This document shows, piece by piece, positions 48,801-58,285 of a stretch of DNA of 64,000 bases (its first letter is position 1; each line of letters starts with the position of its first letter). The translations under genes and the position numbers were made by a program. Location of the stretch: assembly GCA_016169945.1 (NCBI GenBank), contig JADLSH010000050.1:310001-374000 (forward strand). The letters are read 5' to 3'. This DNA comes from Trachythela sp. YZ-2020 (taxonomy: Eukaryota > Cnidaria > Anthozoa > Malacalcyonacea > Clavulariidae). The notes beneath the pieces were generated by a model, which searched no databases, was not told where the DNA came from, and saw only the letters and a list, made by a program, of their open reading frames with translations.

Positions 48801-49121
48801 CTTCCAATATTAAAAAATAACAAACTAAGCCTGGGCAAACATTTACTGGTTCCTTTTACAAAAGTGCACAAGATGTGCAAATGCATTATCATTTAACTCA
48901 GAATTTAATTGATAATTGATTAATCCAGAATTTAATTGATAACTGATTTAATCTGATTATATCATGGCGTAACTTGACTTACAGCAATCTAAAAATGTTA
49001 TCCGTCTGAATGGTTTGTCGTGTATCAAAAACAGTTTTGTATACTGAATACAACAATTTTGGACTTGTTCTTAACGTTGCAGATTATGACCAAAATAATG
49101 TAACGCAAAAAGTGGACTTAC

Positions 49122-49460
49122 CAGAGCCAACAGGAACGAATACACCTGTTCGTCGTAATATATCTTTGGACACGGTTTTTCCTATGCCACAGTCCGCTTT
49201 TCTTTCTTATCCCTTTGTGGCATGTATTGATATATCAGGTGGAACTAGGCATGTATTTGCTCCCCTGCGCCAGCCAATCCCCATGCAGAGAGGAGCGATG
49301 TGCGGGGCAAATGGTCCATGTCGAGATATCGCTTGGAAATGAAAAAACTGATGCACGAGCCAAAATTAGCTCAATTTCTGAATGCACATCATTTATTCCA
49401 ACACTACGGACGTGCCTGGAAAGATCTCTTTCACAAGACACCAAAGGGACGACCACTTCT
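49122..49460 (-). pseudogene. Upstream exon of the same unknown gene, frameshifted
   Basis: Ends at a GTAAGT donor after 'VSKDILRRTGVFVPVGSG'. The 5' side has 'RDLSRHVRSVGINDVHSE' and, in a second frame, 'GPFAPHIAPLCMGIGWRRG', with a TAA before 'CGIGKTVSKD'. One frameshift and one stop are therefore present. Its phase does not join the 48479-48800 exon directly, so a missing small exon or a further lesion is likely. Function unknown. Confidence 0.35.
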
Positions 49461-50839
49461 CGTTTATATCTTATATCGGACGAAGGCTATAAGTTTTTTT
49501 AGAAGAGCAAGTCGCTTCCATTTTCTGGTCGTTGTTGCGGTTATAACGAACTAAATTTAGCGCATATATTTTGAAAGTGGAAAATATAAAGGTTACAGCT
49601 TGCCGGCTTGGTAGTTATTTCCTTTCTATATTTGGATGTCTTATTTATACCGCAAAACGCGTCACTTAATACACCTAGTGTGTATGGCGTCTGCACATAG
49701 AGTCTATAGAACCCAGCTCTAATTTCAATGATTTGCCCGATTAAGGCGATTATACTTTGGAGAAAACAAGTATAAACTAAGTATATATATATATTTCAGT
49801 TTGAAAAAGGATCATTTTTTTTACAAATAATAAATTTTTTAAGAGCTATTTGTTCTAGCAGGAAGTATATAAGGTACTGATTGTAATATATAATTGACGT
49901 GTGAAGATCACACGCGTCGATATTTTGCAACATGATTATGACTTTTGGTAAAAACAAGTACTTTTTGTTTGTATAAAACAATAGAAAATAAAATTAGTTG
50001 CATGAATCAAGCAATCGTGTATACATGTATTTCTAGTTTACGTTATTCGTTAATTAATGCAGTTTAAATTAAGTTAATTAATTGTTCACGATCACACGCT
50101 TCACGCCTTCACTTCAGTTTAATATTTATGTAAAAAGCCGATAAACATGCAAACTAGTTTTAAATTATCTATATTTATATTTCATATCCAAATAACAAGA
50201 AAATCAAGTACAAATCTTTAAATTTCGACTGTCCAGTCTGAGCGGGTGCCTTATTGTTCGGAGATGTTGACAGGTTTATGTTGTGATTTTCCCGATATTT
50301 AGGTCATTATAATTCCGCGATAACAAAAAGCCCGAAAATAATTTTTATATCAGGTTAAAGAGCAACATTTGTTCTTTCAATTCTCAAGATTTGAAGGAAA
50401 TCGGAGATTTACCGGGAAGGTAAAAAAAATTTCAAAAAGAGTACCAAATTAGAATTTTATTAATCGCAAAATAAGGCGGTTTTACCCCCCCCCCTGCCAT
50501 GATTTGAAACATCGCTTCAACGATTGCAAATCATTCTCACAATGTTCACAAACATCTTATAAACACGTTTAAGAACTCAAATTGAGGTTTCCTACAATGT
50601 GAATTGAGTAGAGCGAAGTTTTCGAGAGGTGATGACACGCACAGATTTTGGCTAATTTCACGAATGTCGGGCCCGGGTCAGGTTTTGACAATTTTTCGGC
50701 GTTTAAAATAATATTTCAGGAAACAACCCCCACCACGTTTCTAAGTATACATTAGGGTATTACTGGACGAAATAAGAAGAATTTTGATTTTTCATCATGT
50801 GCCACCTGTTGCTCGGTGATAGTCGACATTTCCTCTTAA

Positions 50840-51968
50840 CCTAGTAAAATATTATTGCCTTATGCGAAGTAATAACAAGCAGAAATATAACTTTCTAAAA
50901 CGAGAAGATCTTAAAGTTTAATCGACATAGCTAAGGTCTTACAAATACATGTTTGCGAAGCGAATATATAAACGTAACTCTAAGTCAAAGCTTTCATTTT
51001 ATTACCAATAATACATTTAACATTACACTATGTAAAATCCGCGAGACATATATACGAGAAATTTAAGTACATTTTGTATTTTAAATCATTAAACCGGTGA
51101 TTAACACAGCCAAACAGTCATCTCCCCAGACATGCCTGAGCGAGCCCGAACCAGATAACTTTAAGCAAACAGGTTTTACTTTTGTAAGATACTGTATGAT
51201 ATCCTAAGATACTGTATGATATCTTAAGATACTGTATGATATCCTAAAATGATATCCTAAGATACTGTATGATATCCTAAAATGATATCTTAAGATACAG
51301 TGTGATATCCTAAGATACTGTATGATATTACAAATTTTGGTCGTATTTTCGCCTATTTAGCTTTCGTATATTTACACAGCGATAGCGAGGAATCTATTCG
51401 ACAAAATGTCCGAATCTGTAAACGCTCTTACGAGTGAACTTGATCAAATATTATAAATGTAAATGATTTTTTGTAATAAAACTTATAAGTATCGTGTGGT
51501 TCACTGTGTCCTATTCATTTGCTACAAAACTAACACAATTCTATACCAGTTGCTATGTGCTGTTAGGCTGTAACTCATTTGTCAGTCATTAGCGGTAATT
51601 AAGATTTTCTAGCTTAAACATTTGAATAAATTGAGAATATATAATTATAGGACGGGAAAATATTGTACAATGTACATTGTTAGTCGATAAATATATACAC
51701 AGAATTAATTTTTAAACACATTTATTGCTTAAAATTTATTTTACAACGTTAGTAAGGTCTACAAGTTACGTTTGCCACTTCGTGGACAGTTCTTCTGTGT
51801 TGCTACGGTACTTTCGTTTCTTTGTTTTGGATTTTTCTATTTTAGTAGAGGATTTTAATATAGTTTCTTTTTGTGGTCTATTCCTAACAGATTTTCTACA
51901 TTGCACTCTTGCAAAGTTATTAAAGTTTGTTGCCATTTCCTCTTGTCGCTTTATTAGTCTTTCCAGAG
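50840..51968 (+). repeat. Element 2 left terminal inverted repeat, inner part
   Basis: Inverted complement of 54084-55280. It carries a block of ~20-bp direct repeats (GATACTGTATGATATCCTAA type, 51185-51330) mirrored at 54720-54872. Its inner end runs into the coding sequence of the zinc-finger gene. Confidence 0.9.
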
Positions 51969-52164
51969 TTTTTTCCACATGTAATTCTTTATCGTTGGCG
52001 ATTGCTTCTTGTAAGGGTAGACAAATCCCAATTTTACTCCATTTTAACCATTTAGCACGATCGTCGGTATCCATACCATGGACTTCATCGAGATGATTGG
52101 CTAGTCTTACAAGGTTAGTGCTTCCACAACCGAGCACAGGACAGTTCCTCCTTGTACGACCCAT
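51766..52164 (-). CDS. Element 2 zinc-finger protein (C2H2 + basic tail)
   Basis: 132 codons from the ATG at 52164. The N-terminal C2H2 finger is 'CPVLGCGSTNLVRLANHLDEVH' by pattern (C-x4-C-x12-H-x4-H, about residues 9-30). A W-x-K-W-S-K segment follows, then a helical middle and a strongly basic C-terminus ('KSKTKKRKYRS', possible nuclear signal). It suggests a DNA-binding protein of the element. Residues from about 67 to the stop lie inside the terminal inverted repeat and are encoded again on the plus strand at 54087-54283. Downstream partner of the acidic gene on the same strand, ~340 bp apart. Not a transposase by any motif I can see. Confidence 0.65.
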   Translation of the reverse strand: MGRTRRNCPVLGCGSTNLVRLANHLDEVHGMDTDDRAKWLKWSKIGICLPLQEAIANDKELHVEKTLERLIKRQEEMATNFNNFARVQCRKSVRNRPQKETILKSSTKIEKSKTKKRKYRSNTEELSTKWQT

Positions 52165-52500
52165 ACTGATCTAGCTCTTTACTCGATCAATGTTTCTGTA
52201 TATTTGAAGTTATTCTAAAATTCATAATGTTTTTATATGGACCGATTTGATTAGACCCGATTTATGGTTAGGTACATCGTTGCCCAGTCATGTTGTTTCC
52301 CGAGATCATTGTGTGTCAATGCTGCTTGGGAAAATTGTCTTGCAAAAAGTTCGGGAGCTAGCGTTATGAGAAGAAAGTAAAAACAGAGAATTATATTTTG
52401 GAAAACAGATTTATTTCGATTTAGAACTAACAAGTAAATGTAATATACTTCTAAGAGTATACAGTTTATAGGTAGTTTATTTAAGCGTGTACAAGACTTA

Positions 52501-53040
52501 TTAAGAGTCATTGTCACTATTTTCGTGTGCATCAGGATAATGTTGGTCTTTGAAAATTATTTTCAAAAGAAATTTTCTTTTATCAATAGCAGCCTCTAAT
52601 ACTTCTTCAGGGTCAAAGTTATCATCGCTCACAAATGCATCCCTCGTTTCCATAATCTTTTTGTGTATTGGATCTCTCTTAAGGTCTCTTATCCATAGTA
52701 GACGTTCCAGATAAATATTTTGCAAGTCTTCACGAAACTTTGGTAGGATAAGTATGTACGCCTTACTATTAGCTTCTTCTTCAGCAAGACCATCTGCAGT
52801 GAAGTTCTGCGTTAGCTCTTCGAATTCTGCTAAATTTCGTTTTGATACTTCCTCTTTTAAAGGTGCCCATGGATCGCTTTCATATTCACCATCTACTTCG
52901 CTGTCAGTATTATCTAAACTATCCAAATCACTCTCTGGCGTAACATCAGTTTCCACTTCATTGTCTGTATTATCTGAATTATTAAAATCGCTTTCTGACG
53001 TATCATCATCGGACTGTACGTACTTTCTTTTTCTACCCAT
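52501..53040 (-). CDS. Element 2 acidic protein of unknown function
   Basis: 179 codons from the ATG at 53040. It starts with a basic tip ('MGRKRKYVQ') and an Asp/Ser/Glu-rich repeat ('SDNTDNEVETDV', 'LDNTDSEVDGEYESD'). Then comes a predicted helical domain ('WAPLKEEVSKRNLAEFEEL', 'LPKFREDLQNIYLERLLWI', 'DPIHKKIMETRDAF', 'FDPEEVLEAAIDKRKFLL'). No enzyme motif. The shared M-G-R-x-R-x start with the neighbouring zinc-finger protein may reflect similar nuclear targeting. Intact frame. It could be a regulator or structural partner of the zinc-finger protein. Confidence 0.6.
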   Translation of the reverse strand: MGRKRKYVQSDDDTSESDFNNSDNTDNEVETDVTPESDLDSLDNTDSEVDGEYESDPWAPLKEEVSKRNLAEFEELTQNFTADGLAEEEANSKAYILILPKFREDLQNIYLERLLWIRDLKRDPIHKKIMETRDAFVSDDNFDPEEVLEAAIDKRKFLLKIIFKDQHYPDAHENSDNDS

Positions 53041-53239
53041 CCCTACACTGTGATCTGAGTCAGATTCTGCTGCTGAGTTGTGATCTCGCAGAGTATATAG
53101 TATTCCTTTCGCGTCTTCTTATGTTAAACCAACGATTAAGCGATAGCTATAGCTCCCACCTTCATCGAAGCTAACCAGTGAATGTTTCATTTTAAGAACA
53201 ACATAACATTTTATAATTATGCTTATACATAATTCATAA

Positions 53240-53405
53240 TGGCCCGAACGAACAGGCCCGATTTTACCTGATTAGGCACTATCAGGCCCGATTGTGCACT
53301 ATCAGGCCCGATGGCCCGATGCTTGGTCGGGCATACCTTGCGTGGGCAAGCCCAATTCTCCAACCAACATTTTGTGCCTTGTCTACCCTTTTGGCCCGAT
53401 AGATC
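53240..53405. repeat. CCCGAT-rich repeat block
   Basis: The hexamer GCCCGA(T) recurs at least seven times with variable spacing (AGGCCCGATT, CACTATCAGGCCCG). Non-coding interior of Element 2. Confidence 0.7.
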
Positions 53406-53411
53406 TCTTTA

Positions 53412-53500
53412 TTCTAGAGAGAGGGTTAGAGTTAAAGAGAGGGTTAGGGTTAGAGAGAGGGTTAGGGTTAGGGAGAGAGAGGGGTAGGGTTAGAGAAATT
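53412..53500. repeat. Interstitial telomere-like GGGTTAG repeats
   Basis: Runs of GAGGGTTAGGGTTAGAGAGA contain several TTAGGG units mixed with GAGAGA. Short and degenerate, inside Element 2. Confidence 0.75.
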
Positions 53501-53507
53501 TTTTTCT

Positions 53508-54075
53508 TATGACTTATGACTAATGACTAATGACTAATGACTAATGACTATGACTATAGTCATAGACTATAGTCCATGAGCTTAGTATATATCTCCGAGC
53601 CCAGTATATATACCAAATCGAGCGAGCTTAGCTCCAAATCGAGCGAGCTTAGCTCCAAATCGAGCGATTATAGTCATAGTTATAGACTAGGCGGATATAC
53701 TTGTTAACTAATCCAATTTCTATGACTTATGACAAATGACTAATGGCTAACGACTAATGACTAATGACTGACTAATGACTAATGACTTATGACTTTTGAC
53801 TTATGACTTATGACTTATGACTAATGACTAATGACTAATGACTAATGACTAATGACTTATGACTTATGACTTATGACTTATGACTTATGACTTATGACTT
53901 ATGACCAATGACTAATGACTTATGACTTATGACTTATGACTTATGACTTATGACTTATGACTTATGACTTATGACTTATGACTTATGACTTATGACTTAT
54001 GACTAATGACTAATGACTAATGACTAATGACTATGACTATAGTCATAGACTATAGTCCATGACTATGGACTATAG
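53508..54075. repeat. Heptamer satellite TGACTTA / TGACTAA
   Basis: About 560 bp of 7-bp units switching between TGACTAA and TGACTTA in blocks. Nearly identical palindromic caps (GACTATAGTCATAGACTATA) lie at 53548-53580 and 54030-54070, and GAGCGAGCTTAGCTCCAAAT units sit within (53600-53670). It separates the acidic gene side from the right TIR. Confidence 0.92.
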
Positions 54076-54083
54076 TCATATAT

Positions 54084-55859
54084 TGGAAAGACTAATAAAG
54101 CGACAAGAGGAAATGGCAACAAACTTTAATAACTTTGCAAGAGTGCAATGTAGAAAATCTGTTAGGAATAGACCACAAAAAGAAACTATATTAAAATCCT
54201 CTACTAAAATAGAAAAATCCAAAACAAAGAAACGAAAGTACCGTAGCAACACAGAAGAACTGTCCACGAAGTGGCAAACGTAACTTGTAGACCTTTCTAA
54301 CGTTGTAAAATAAATTTTAAGCAATAAATGTGTTTAAAAATTAATTCTGTGTATATATTTATCGACTAACAATGTACATTGCACAATATTTTCCCGTCCT
54401 ATAATTATATATTCTCAATTTATTCAAATTTTTAAGCTAGAAAATCTTAATTACCGCTAATGACTGACAAATGAGTTACAGCCTAACAGCACATAGCAAC
54501 TGGTATAGAATTGTGTTAGTTTTGTAGCAAATGAATAGGACACAGTGAACCACACGATACTTATAAGTTTTATTACAAAAAATCATTTACATTTATAATA
54601 TTTGATCAAGTTCACTCGTAAGAGCGTTTACAGATTCGGACATTTTGTCGAATAGATTCCTCGCTATCGCTGTGTAAATATACGAAAGCTAAATAGGCGA
54701 AAATACGACCAAAATTTGTAATATCATACAGTATCTTAGGATATCACACTGTATCTTAAGATATCATTTTAGGATATCATACAGTATCTTAGGATATCAT
54801 TTTAGGATATCATACAGTATCTTAAGATATCATACAGTATCTTAGGATATCATACAGTATCTTACAAAAGTAAAACCTGTTTGCTTAAAGTTATCTGGTT
54901 CGGGCTCGCTCAGGCATGTCTGGGGAGATGACTGTTGGCTGTGTTAATCACCGGTTTAATGATTTAAAATACAAAATGTACTATGCGAAACTAGATTTAA
55001 TTGCTTTCACCTAACAAGACATGGCAACGCATAGAATTATGTTAGCCTTCTCTTTTAAATTTCTCGTATATATGTCTCGCGGATTTTACATAGTGTAATG
55101 TTAAATGTATTATTGGTAATAAAATGAAAGCTTTGACTTAGAGTTACGTTTATATATTCGCTTCGCAAACATGTATTTGTAAGACCTTACCTATGTCGAT
55201 TAAACTTTAAGATCTTCTCGTTTTAGAAAGTTATATTTCTGCTTGTTATTACTTCGCATAAGACAATAATATTTTACTAGGTTAAGCGTCGCTATATTAG
55301 TTGTCTAAGCCGTTTCGTACAAGGTGATATTAGATACGAGAATATATTTACTCGTTGTCGAAACGGACTGTGTTTGGAACACAACGCTTTGCAAAATATA
55401 TAGAAACGTCTAGCTATTGTGATAAAAAGCGTCAGGATTAACTCTTTTTGTGACGAAAATGCTGAGCTCAGCTTAATGACTGTTTTGCCCAAACTCACCT
55501 TGCATATCATTATGACACCAATATATAATTAATGTTTATGTTAATGAATTTTTAATGATGTGCTCCCCCTTGCTCCCCCCTGTTAATGACGCTGCTTCTC
55601 CCCTGTATGTTAATGTACCATGTGCTAATGATGTTTGAATTTTTAATGATGTGCTCCCCCCCTGTTAATGACGCGCCACCCCTGTATGTTAATGTACATA
55701 TGCTAATGATGTTTGAATTTTTAATGATGTGCTCCTCCCCTGTTAATGACGCTCCCCCTGTATGTTAATGTACCATATGCTAATGATGTTTGAATTTTGA
55801 ATGATGTGCTCCCCCCTTGCTCCCCCCTAAAAATAAGGCTCGATCGGTACCTATAATAC
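54084..55859 (-). repeat. Element 2 right terminal inverted repeat
   Basis: Inverted copy of the reconstructed left arm. It contains the C-terminal 66 codons of the zinc-finger gene on the plus strand (54087-54283), the GATACTGTATGATATC block (54720-54872) and the subterminal 85-bp repeats (55535-55845). Confidence 0.9.
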
Positions 55860-56219
55860 TACTTATAGCCGTTCGATTTTGTTCCGAACGTGGACAAGAT
55901 CTGACGTTCAAGTAAAATAGAAAGCAATCTTGTGTGACGAAGTCGTCCTATCGGTCGCCCGTCGCCGAAAAGAAATACAGAAAAAAGGGCACGAAAATAT
56001 TTTCAATATTAATCCGCTATATTCTCGCAAGTCTTCAACAAATTTTGTCAATGAAAAGATTCGTTATTAACAACACTTTAATTGGCTTTTCGTGCCACAT
56101 GCATAAACAACCCATCCAAAGCCTCTCGTTCAGAAATGGGCTTCACAAGTTGCCTGGAGTGAAGCCAAACATATATCGATAAAACTGTTGGCGTTTAGAG
56201 CTTCATCGAAAACCACAGT

Positions 56220-56722
56220 AATGTTTGACAATATTTATAAAATTGTGAGCTGGGAGTACAATTAACGGTATCTGCTTCATCAGAATGCAAGAAAAATGAC
56301 ATGTCGTGTTCAATCTTTCTAGCATCAATGGTTCGACTAAATCTCACCTTAAACTCCTGAACATGACATGTTAGATTTTCCGAGTCCAAAAATGGAAATC
56401 CATAAATTCCAACATTTCTACATGGTCGTCTTCTTACATCACACAAACCAGACTTACGGATACCAGAAACAAAAGGACTATCCTTCAAAGATATGGAGCA
56501 GTCTGCAGCGGTATAGTCCTCATCACATGCGCATGTTGCGTTTGAACAGTTTCCGTGGTCTGAACAGTCATTGGGGCATAGTGAGGCTATAAATTCTGTG
56601 TCAAGTGTTAGCTCTCCATCCGTGTTGTTTTTGTAGAATGAAATGTTTTTGTAGATATTCTTTTTGCACGTTTCTTGCATAGCGGCCAAATTATCTGTGG
56701 CCCAAGCTATATTGTCCGTCGC
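56220..56722 (-). CDS. VWDE-like exon: EGF + Cys-rich domain
   Basis: The acceptor TTGTAG at 56723 begins 'ATDNIAWATDNLAAMQE'. An EGF module follows ('CPNDCSDHGNCSNATCACDE'), then 'SGLCDVRRRPCRNVGIYGF', 'FLDSENLTCHVQEFKV'. The L-C-D-V-R-x-x-P-C-x-x-V-x-I-x-G-x-x-F-x-D-S-x-N-L-T-C pattern is the clearest link to VWDE. Phase 0 start. The 3' donor is unresolved; the frame stays open to 56195 and a GT near 56213-56222 is the likely site. Extracellular protein. Confidence 0.75.
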
Positions 56723-57135
56723 CTACAACAATGAGAAAGATACTAGATGTATATATTTCTATGTCTTAGTGTATTTAGAAATAAAATATAAAACATAAAT
56801 CAAAAATTGAAACATCTTGAAAACCCAAGATATGGATTAATAAAGCAAGACGTAAATTTAAAATGGTTATATTTCAACCCTATTACAGTATCATCAGTTG
56901 ATTTACAAATAACTATACACGCTCTTTATATATGTAGAAGAAAAGTTTAGAATTGATATATGTATTACTTATATTACAAACGGTCAAGTAAATATATCTG
57001 ATGACCCGTAGCCGATCTATATTATTTGATATAGACTTGCTCAAATTTTCTCCTTCAATTTTTACAGCGTAGATAACATCAATCTTCAAAATTCCAATGC
57101 CAGTGAGCGCACAAAACGAGTCATTTTAGAAGTCA
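56723..57135 (-). other. Intronic stretch, nothing recognised
   Basis: No gene or element ends supported. Confidence 0.5.
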
Positions 57136-57226
57136 TATACAAACCTTGCAGTTCGGCCTTTATCAGATCTAAAACACTCGGCTGCGCCTCGATGTTTTAA
57201 ATCAGATAAAGACCTCTCGCGCGGTT

Positions 57227-57231
<5 letters not shown>
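57136..57231. mobile_element. 96-bp foldback MITE-like palindrome
   Basis: TATACAAACC and GGTTTGTATA bound it. Inner arms CCTTTATCAGATCTAAAACA and TGTTTTAAATCAGATAAAG pair. A (TA)n microsatellite abuts the right end (57227-57261). Confidence 0.7.
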
Positions 57232-57265
<34 letters not shown>

Positions 57266-57360
57266 TCTTGTGTTTTGTTGCGTATAATACGAAGAGTGCT
57301 CAATACGTTGAAGCAGAGCAAATTAAAAATATTTATTTCATCAAATTATACAAACATTTG

Positions 57361-57407
57361 TCAACTACTTAAAGTTTCATGCCTGGTTAAGGCAATCCTC
57401 AGGTTAA
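57361..57407 (-). ncRNA. Hammerhead ribozyme motif 3 (type I, short stem III)
   Basis: On the minus strand: stem I TTAAC / GTTGA, core CTGAGGA (C-U-G-A-N-G-A), stem II TGCCT / AGGCA, GAAA, a minimal stem III (CT...AG) and GTA before the predicted cleavage site. All invariant core positions are kept; stem I has one G-U pair. It fits the short-stem-III hammerheads reported from Penelope-like element repeats. Confidence 0.7.
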
Positions 57408-57488
57408 TATATATATATATATATCAAATAGAGATCTTGTGTTTGTGTATCGAGAGTGCTCGATACCATCGGTAGAGCAAATGTATCA

Positions 57489-57559
57489 AATAACTGGACA
57501 CGGTTACACTTATGAACTGTATGCAATAAACTAATGTCAAAAGTGTAACCGTGTCCAGT

Positions 57560-57562
<3 letters not shown>
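57489..57562. repeat. Inverted repeat AACTGGACACGGTTACACTT
   Basis: ATAACTGGACACGGTTACAC at 57489 onwards pairs exactly with GTGTAACCGTGTCCAGTTAT ending near 57562, loop about 30 bp. It lies between hammerhead motifs 3 and 1 and is followed by a long (TA)n run. Probably part of the Penelope-like terminal repeat. Confidence 0.85.
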
Positions 57563-57610
<48 letters not shown>

Positions 57611-57638
57611 ATTACTGTTTTTACTTAAAGTGTTTCTT

Positions 57639-57684
57639 TGTCTCTACTCCGAGTTTCACGCATTACTGCGATCATCAGGAGACA
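57639..57684 (-). ncRNA. Hammerhead ribozyme motif 1 (type I, short stem III)
   Basis: Minus strand: stem I TGTCTC / GAGACA (6 bp perfect), core CTGATGA, stem II CGCA / TGCG closed by a GTAA (GNRA) loop, GAAA, a 2-bp stem III with a 3-nt loop, and GTA at the cleavage site. Every invariant nucleotide of the hammerhead core is present. It would self-cleave the minus-strand transcript. Confidence 0.85.
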
Positions 57685-57857
57685 TTTTGTCTGATTTGAT
57701 CTTATGAATATAATTCCGTTGCTTTTTCTTCGTTTGATGGCGTGACTGCGCGTGCGAGTTGTTGATGTTGCTCTACTGAATTTTAAGTATTGAGCACTCT
57801 CTTTACTATACGTTACAAAAGCTTGACGTGATATATATATATATTTTAAAATTTACG

Positions 57858-57905
57858 ATCGCTACTCCGAGTTTCACGCCTCGTTCGAGACGATCTTCAG
57901 GCGAT
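57858..57905 (-). ncRNA. Hammerhead ribozyme motif 2 (type I, short stem III)
   Basis: Minus strand: stem I ATCGC / GCGAT, core CTGAAGA (the variable seventh position is A), stem II CGTCTC / GAGGCG with a GAAC loop and one G-U pair, GAAA, the same CTCGGAG stem III as motif 1, and GTA. It lies between the GIY-YIG frame (58006-58285) and motif 1, about 219 bp from it. Confidence 0.82.
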
Positions 57906-58005
57906 TTTGTTCACTGAATCCAGTTTATTGTTTGTTTGCGTCAACACATCAACGTTTCGCTGACGCGGTATCTTTCTTGGTTGCGTGCGCTTAAATTTGC
58001 CAGCG

Positions 58006-58285
58006 CTAAATCGTTCCATATGGTGACATTTCCCGAAAAACTCCATCAGGCGTATACGCCGCCGCTCGTCTCAAGATGAACCACTTCATGCTATATTCTC
58101 TTCCGCTTTGCTTCAGTTCCAACACATGCTTCAAAAGTTCCGTTTCAGAGGAATAGTTTACGTTTTTGAAGGACTTTTTGTGATTCCCGTATCTTTCATT
58201 GAATGAGTTGGCCGTCATCCCTATGTATTCCTTAGTAATTCCATCATCAGTCGTTGTCGCCTCAGCTTTGTACACAAAAGGTAGA
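58006..58285 (-). pseudogene. GIY-YIG endonuclease domain of a Penelope-like element
   Basis: Encodes 'FVYKAEATTTDDG', 'KEYIGMTANSFNERYGNH', 'SFKNVNYSSETELLKHV', 'REYSMKWFILRRAAAYTPDG'. The [V-Y]...Y-I-G core, the downstream R...H and the E-L-x-K-H-V-x-x-L-K segment fit Penelope-type GIY-YIG nucleases. The N-terminal Cys-containing linker and RT are absent on this strand. Confidence 0.85.

Larger units (their letters stand above)
47253..50835. mobile_element. 3.58-kb long-TIR element with TTAA duplication
   Basis: The left end GAGGGAATGTC and right end complement GAGGAAATGTC are flanked by TTAA at 47249-47252 and 50836-50839. Arms of about 0.85 kb (47253 to ~48115, and ~49965 to 50835) are inverted complements with several percent visible differences and small indels. 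The centre holds a decayed minus-strand gene in two exons. A related internal copy of arm sequence recurs at 48180-48400. It entered Element 2 at the same TTAA as the adjoining MITE. Confidence 0.85.
46031..55859. mobile_element. Element 2: long-TIR DNA element with two small genes, core ~5.5 kb
   Basis: The ends GTATTATAGGTACCGATCGA and exact complement are flanked by TA on both sides (46029-46030 and 55860-55861). The left arm is 46031-46540 plus 50840-51968, interrupted by the MITE and the TTAA element; the right arm is 54084-55859. The arms are near identical apart from small indels (about 72 bp extra in the right arm near 54980-55060), so the element is young or its arms are homogenised. 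The interior carries two minus-strand genes (51766-52164, 52501-53040) and a heptamer satellite. No transposase, integrase or polymerase is recognisable. It lies in an intron of the VWDE-like gene. Confidence 0.8.

Noticed and set aside
49010..49554. Three overlapping plus-strand frames that could be a small gene
   Set aside because: The minus strand has a GTAAGT donor and more protein-like segments; the plus frames have no matching splice sites or motifs.
51185..51330. Regular ~20-bp repeats that could suggest a CRISPR array
   Set aside because: Units are adjacent with no unique spacers, are mirrored in the other TIR, and the genome is eukaryotic.
53412..53500. Possible chromosome end because of TTAGGG units
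   Set aside because: The tract is under 100 bp, degenerate, and lies inside a transposon with sequence continuing on both sides.
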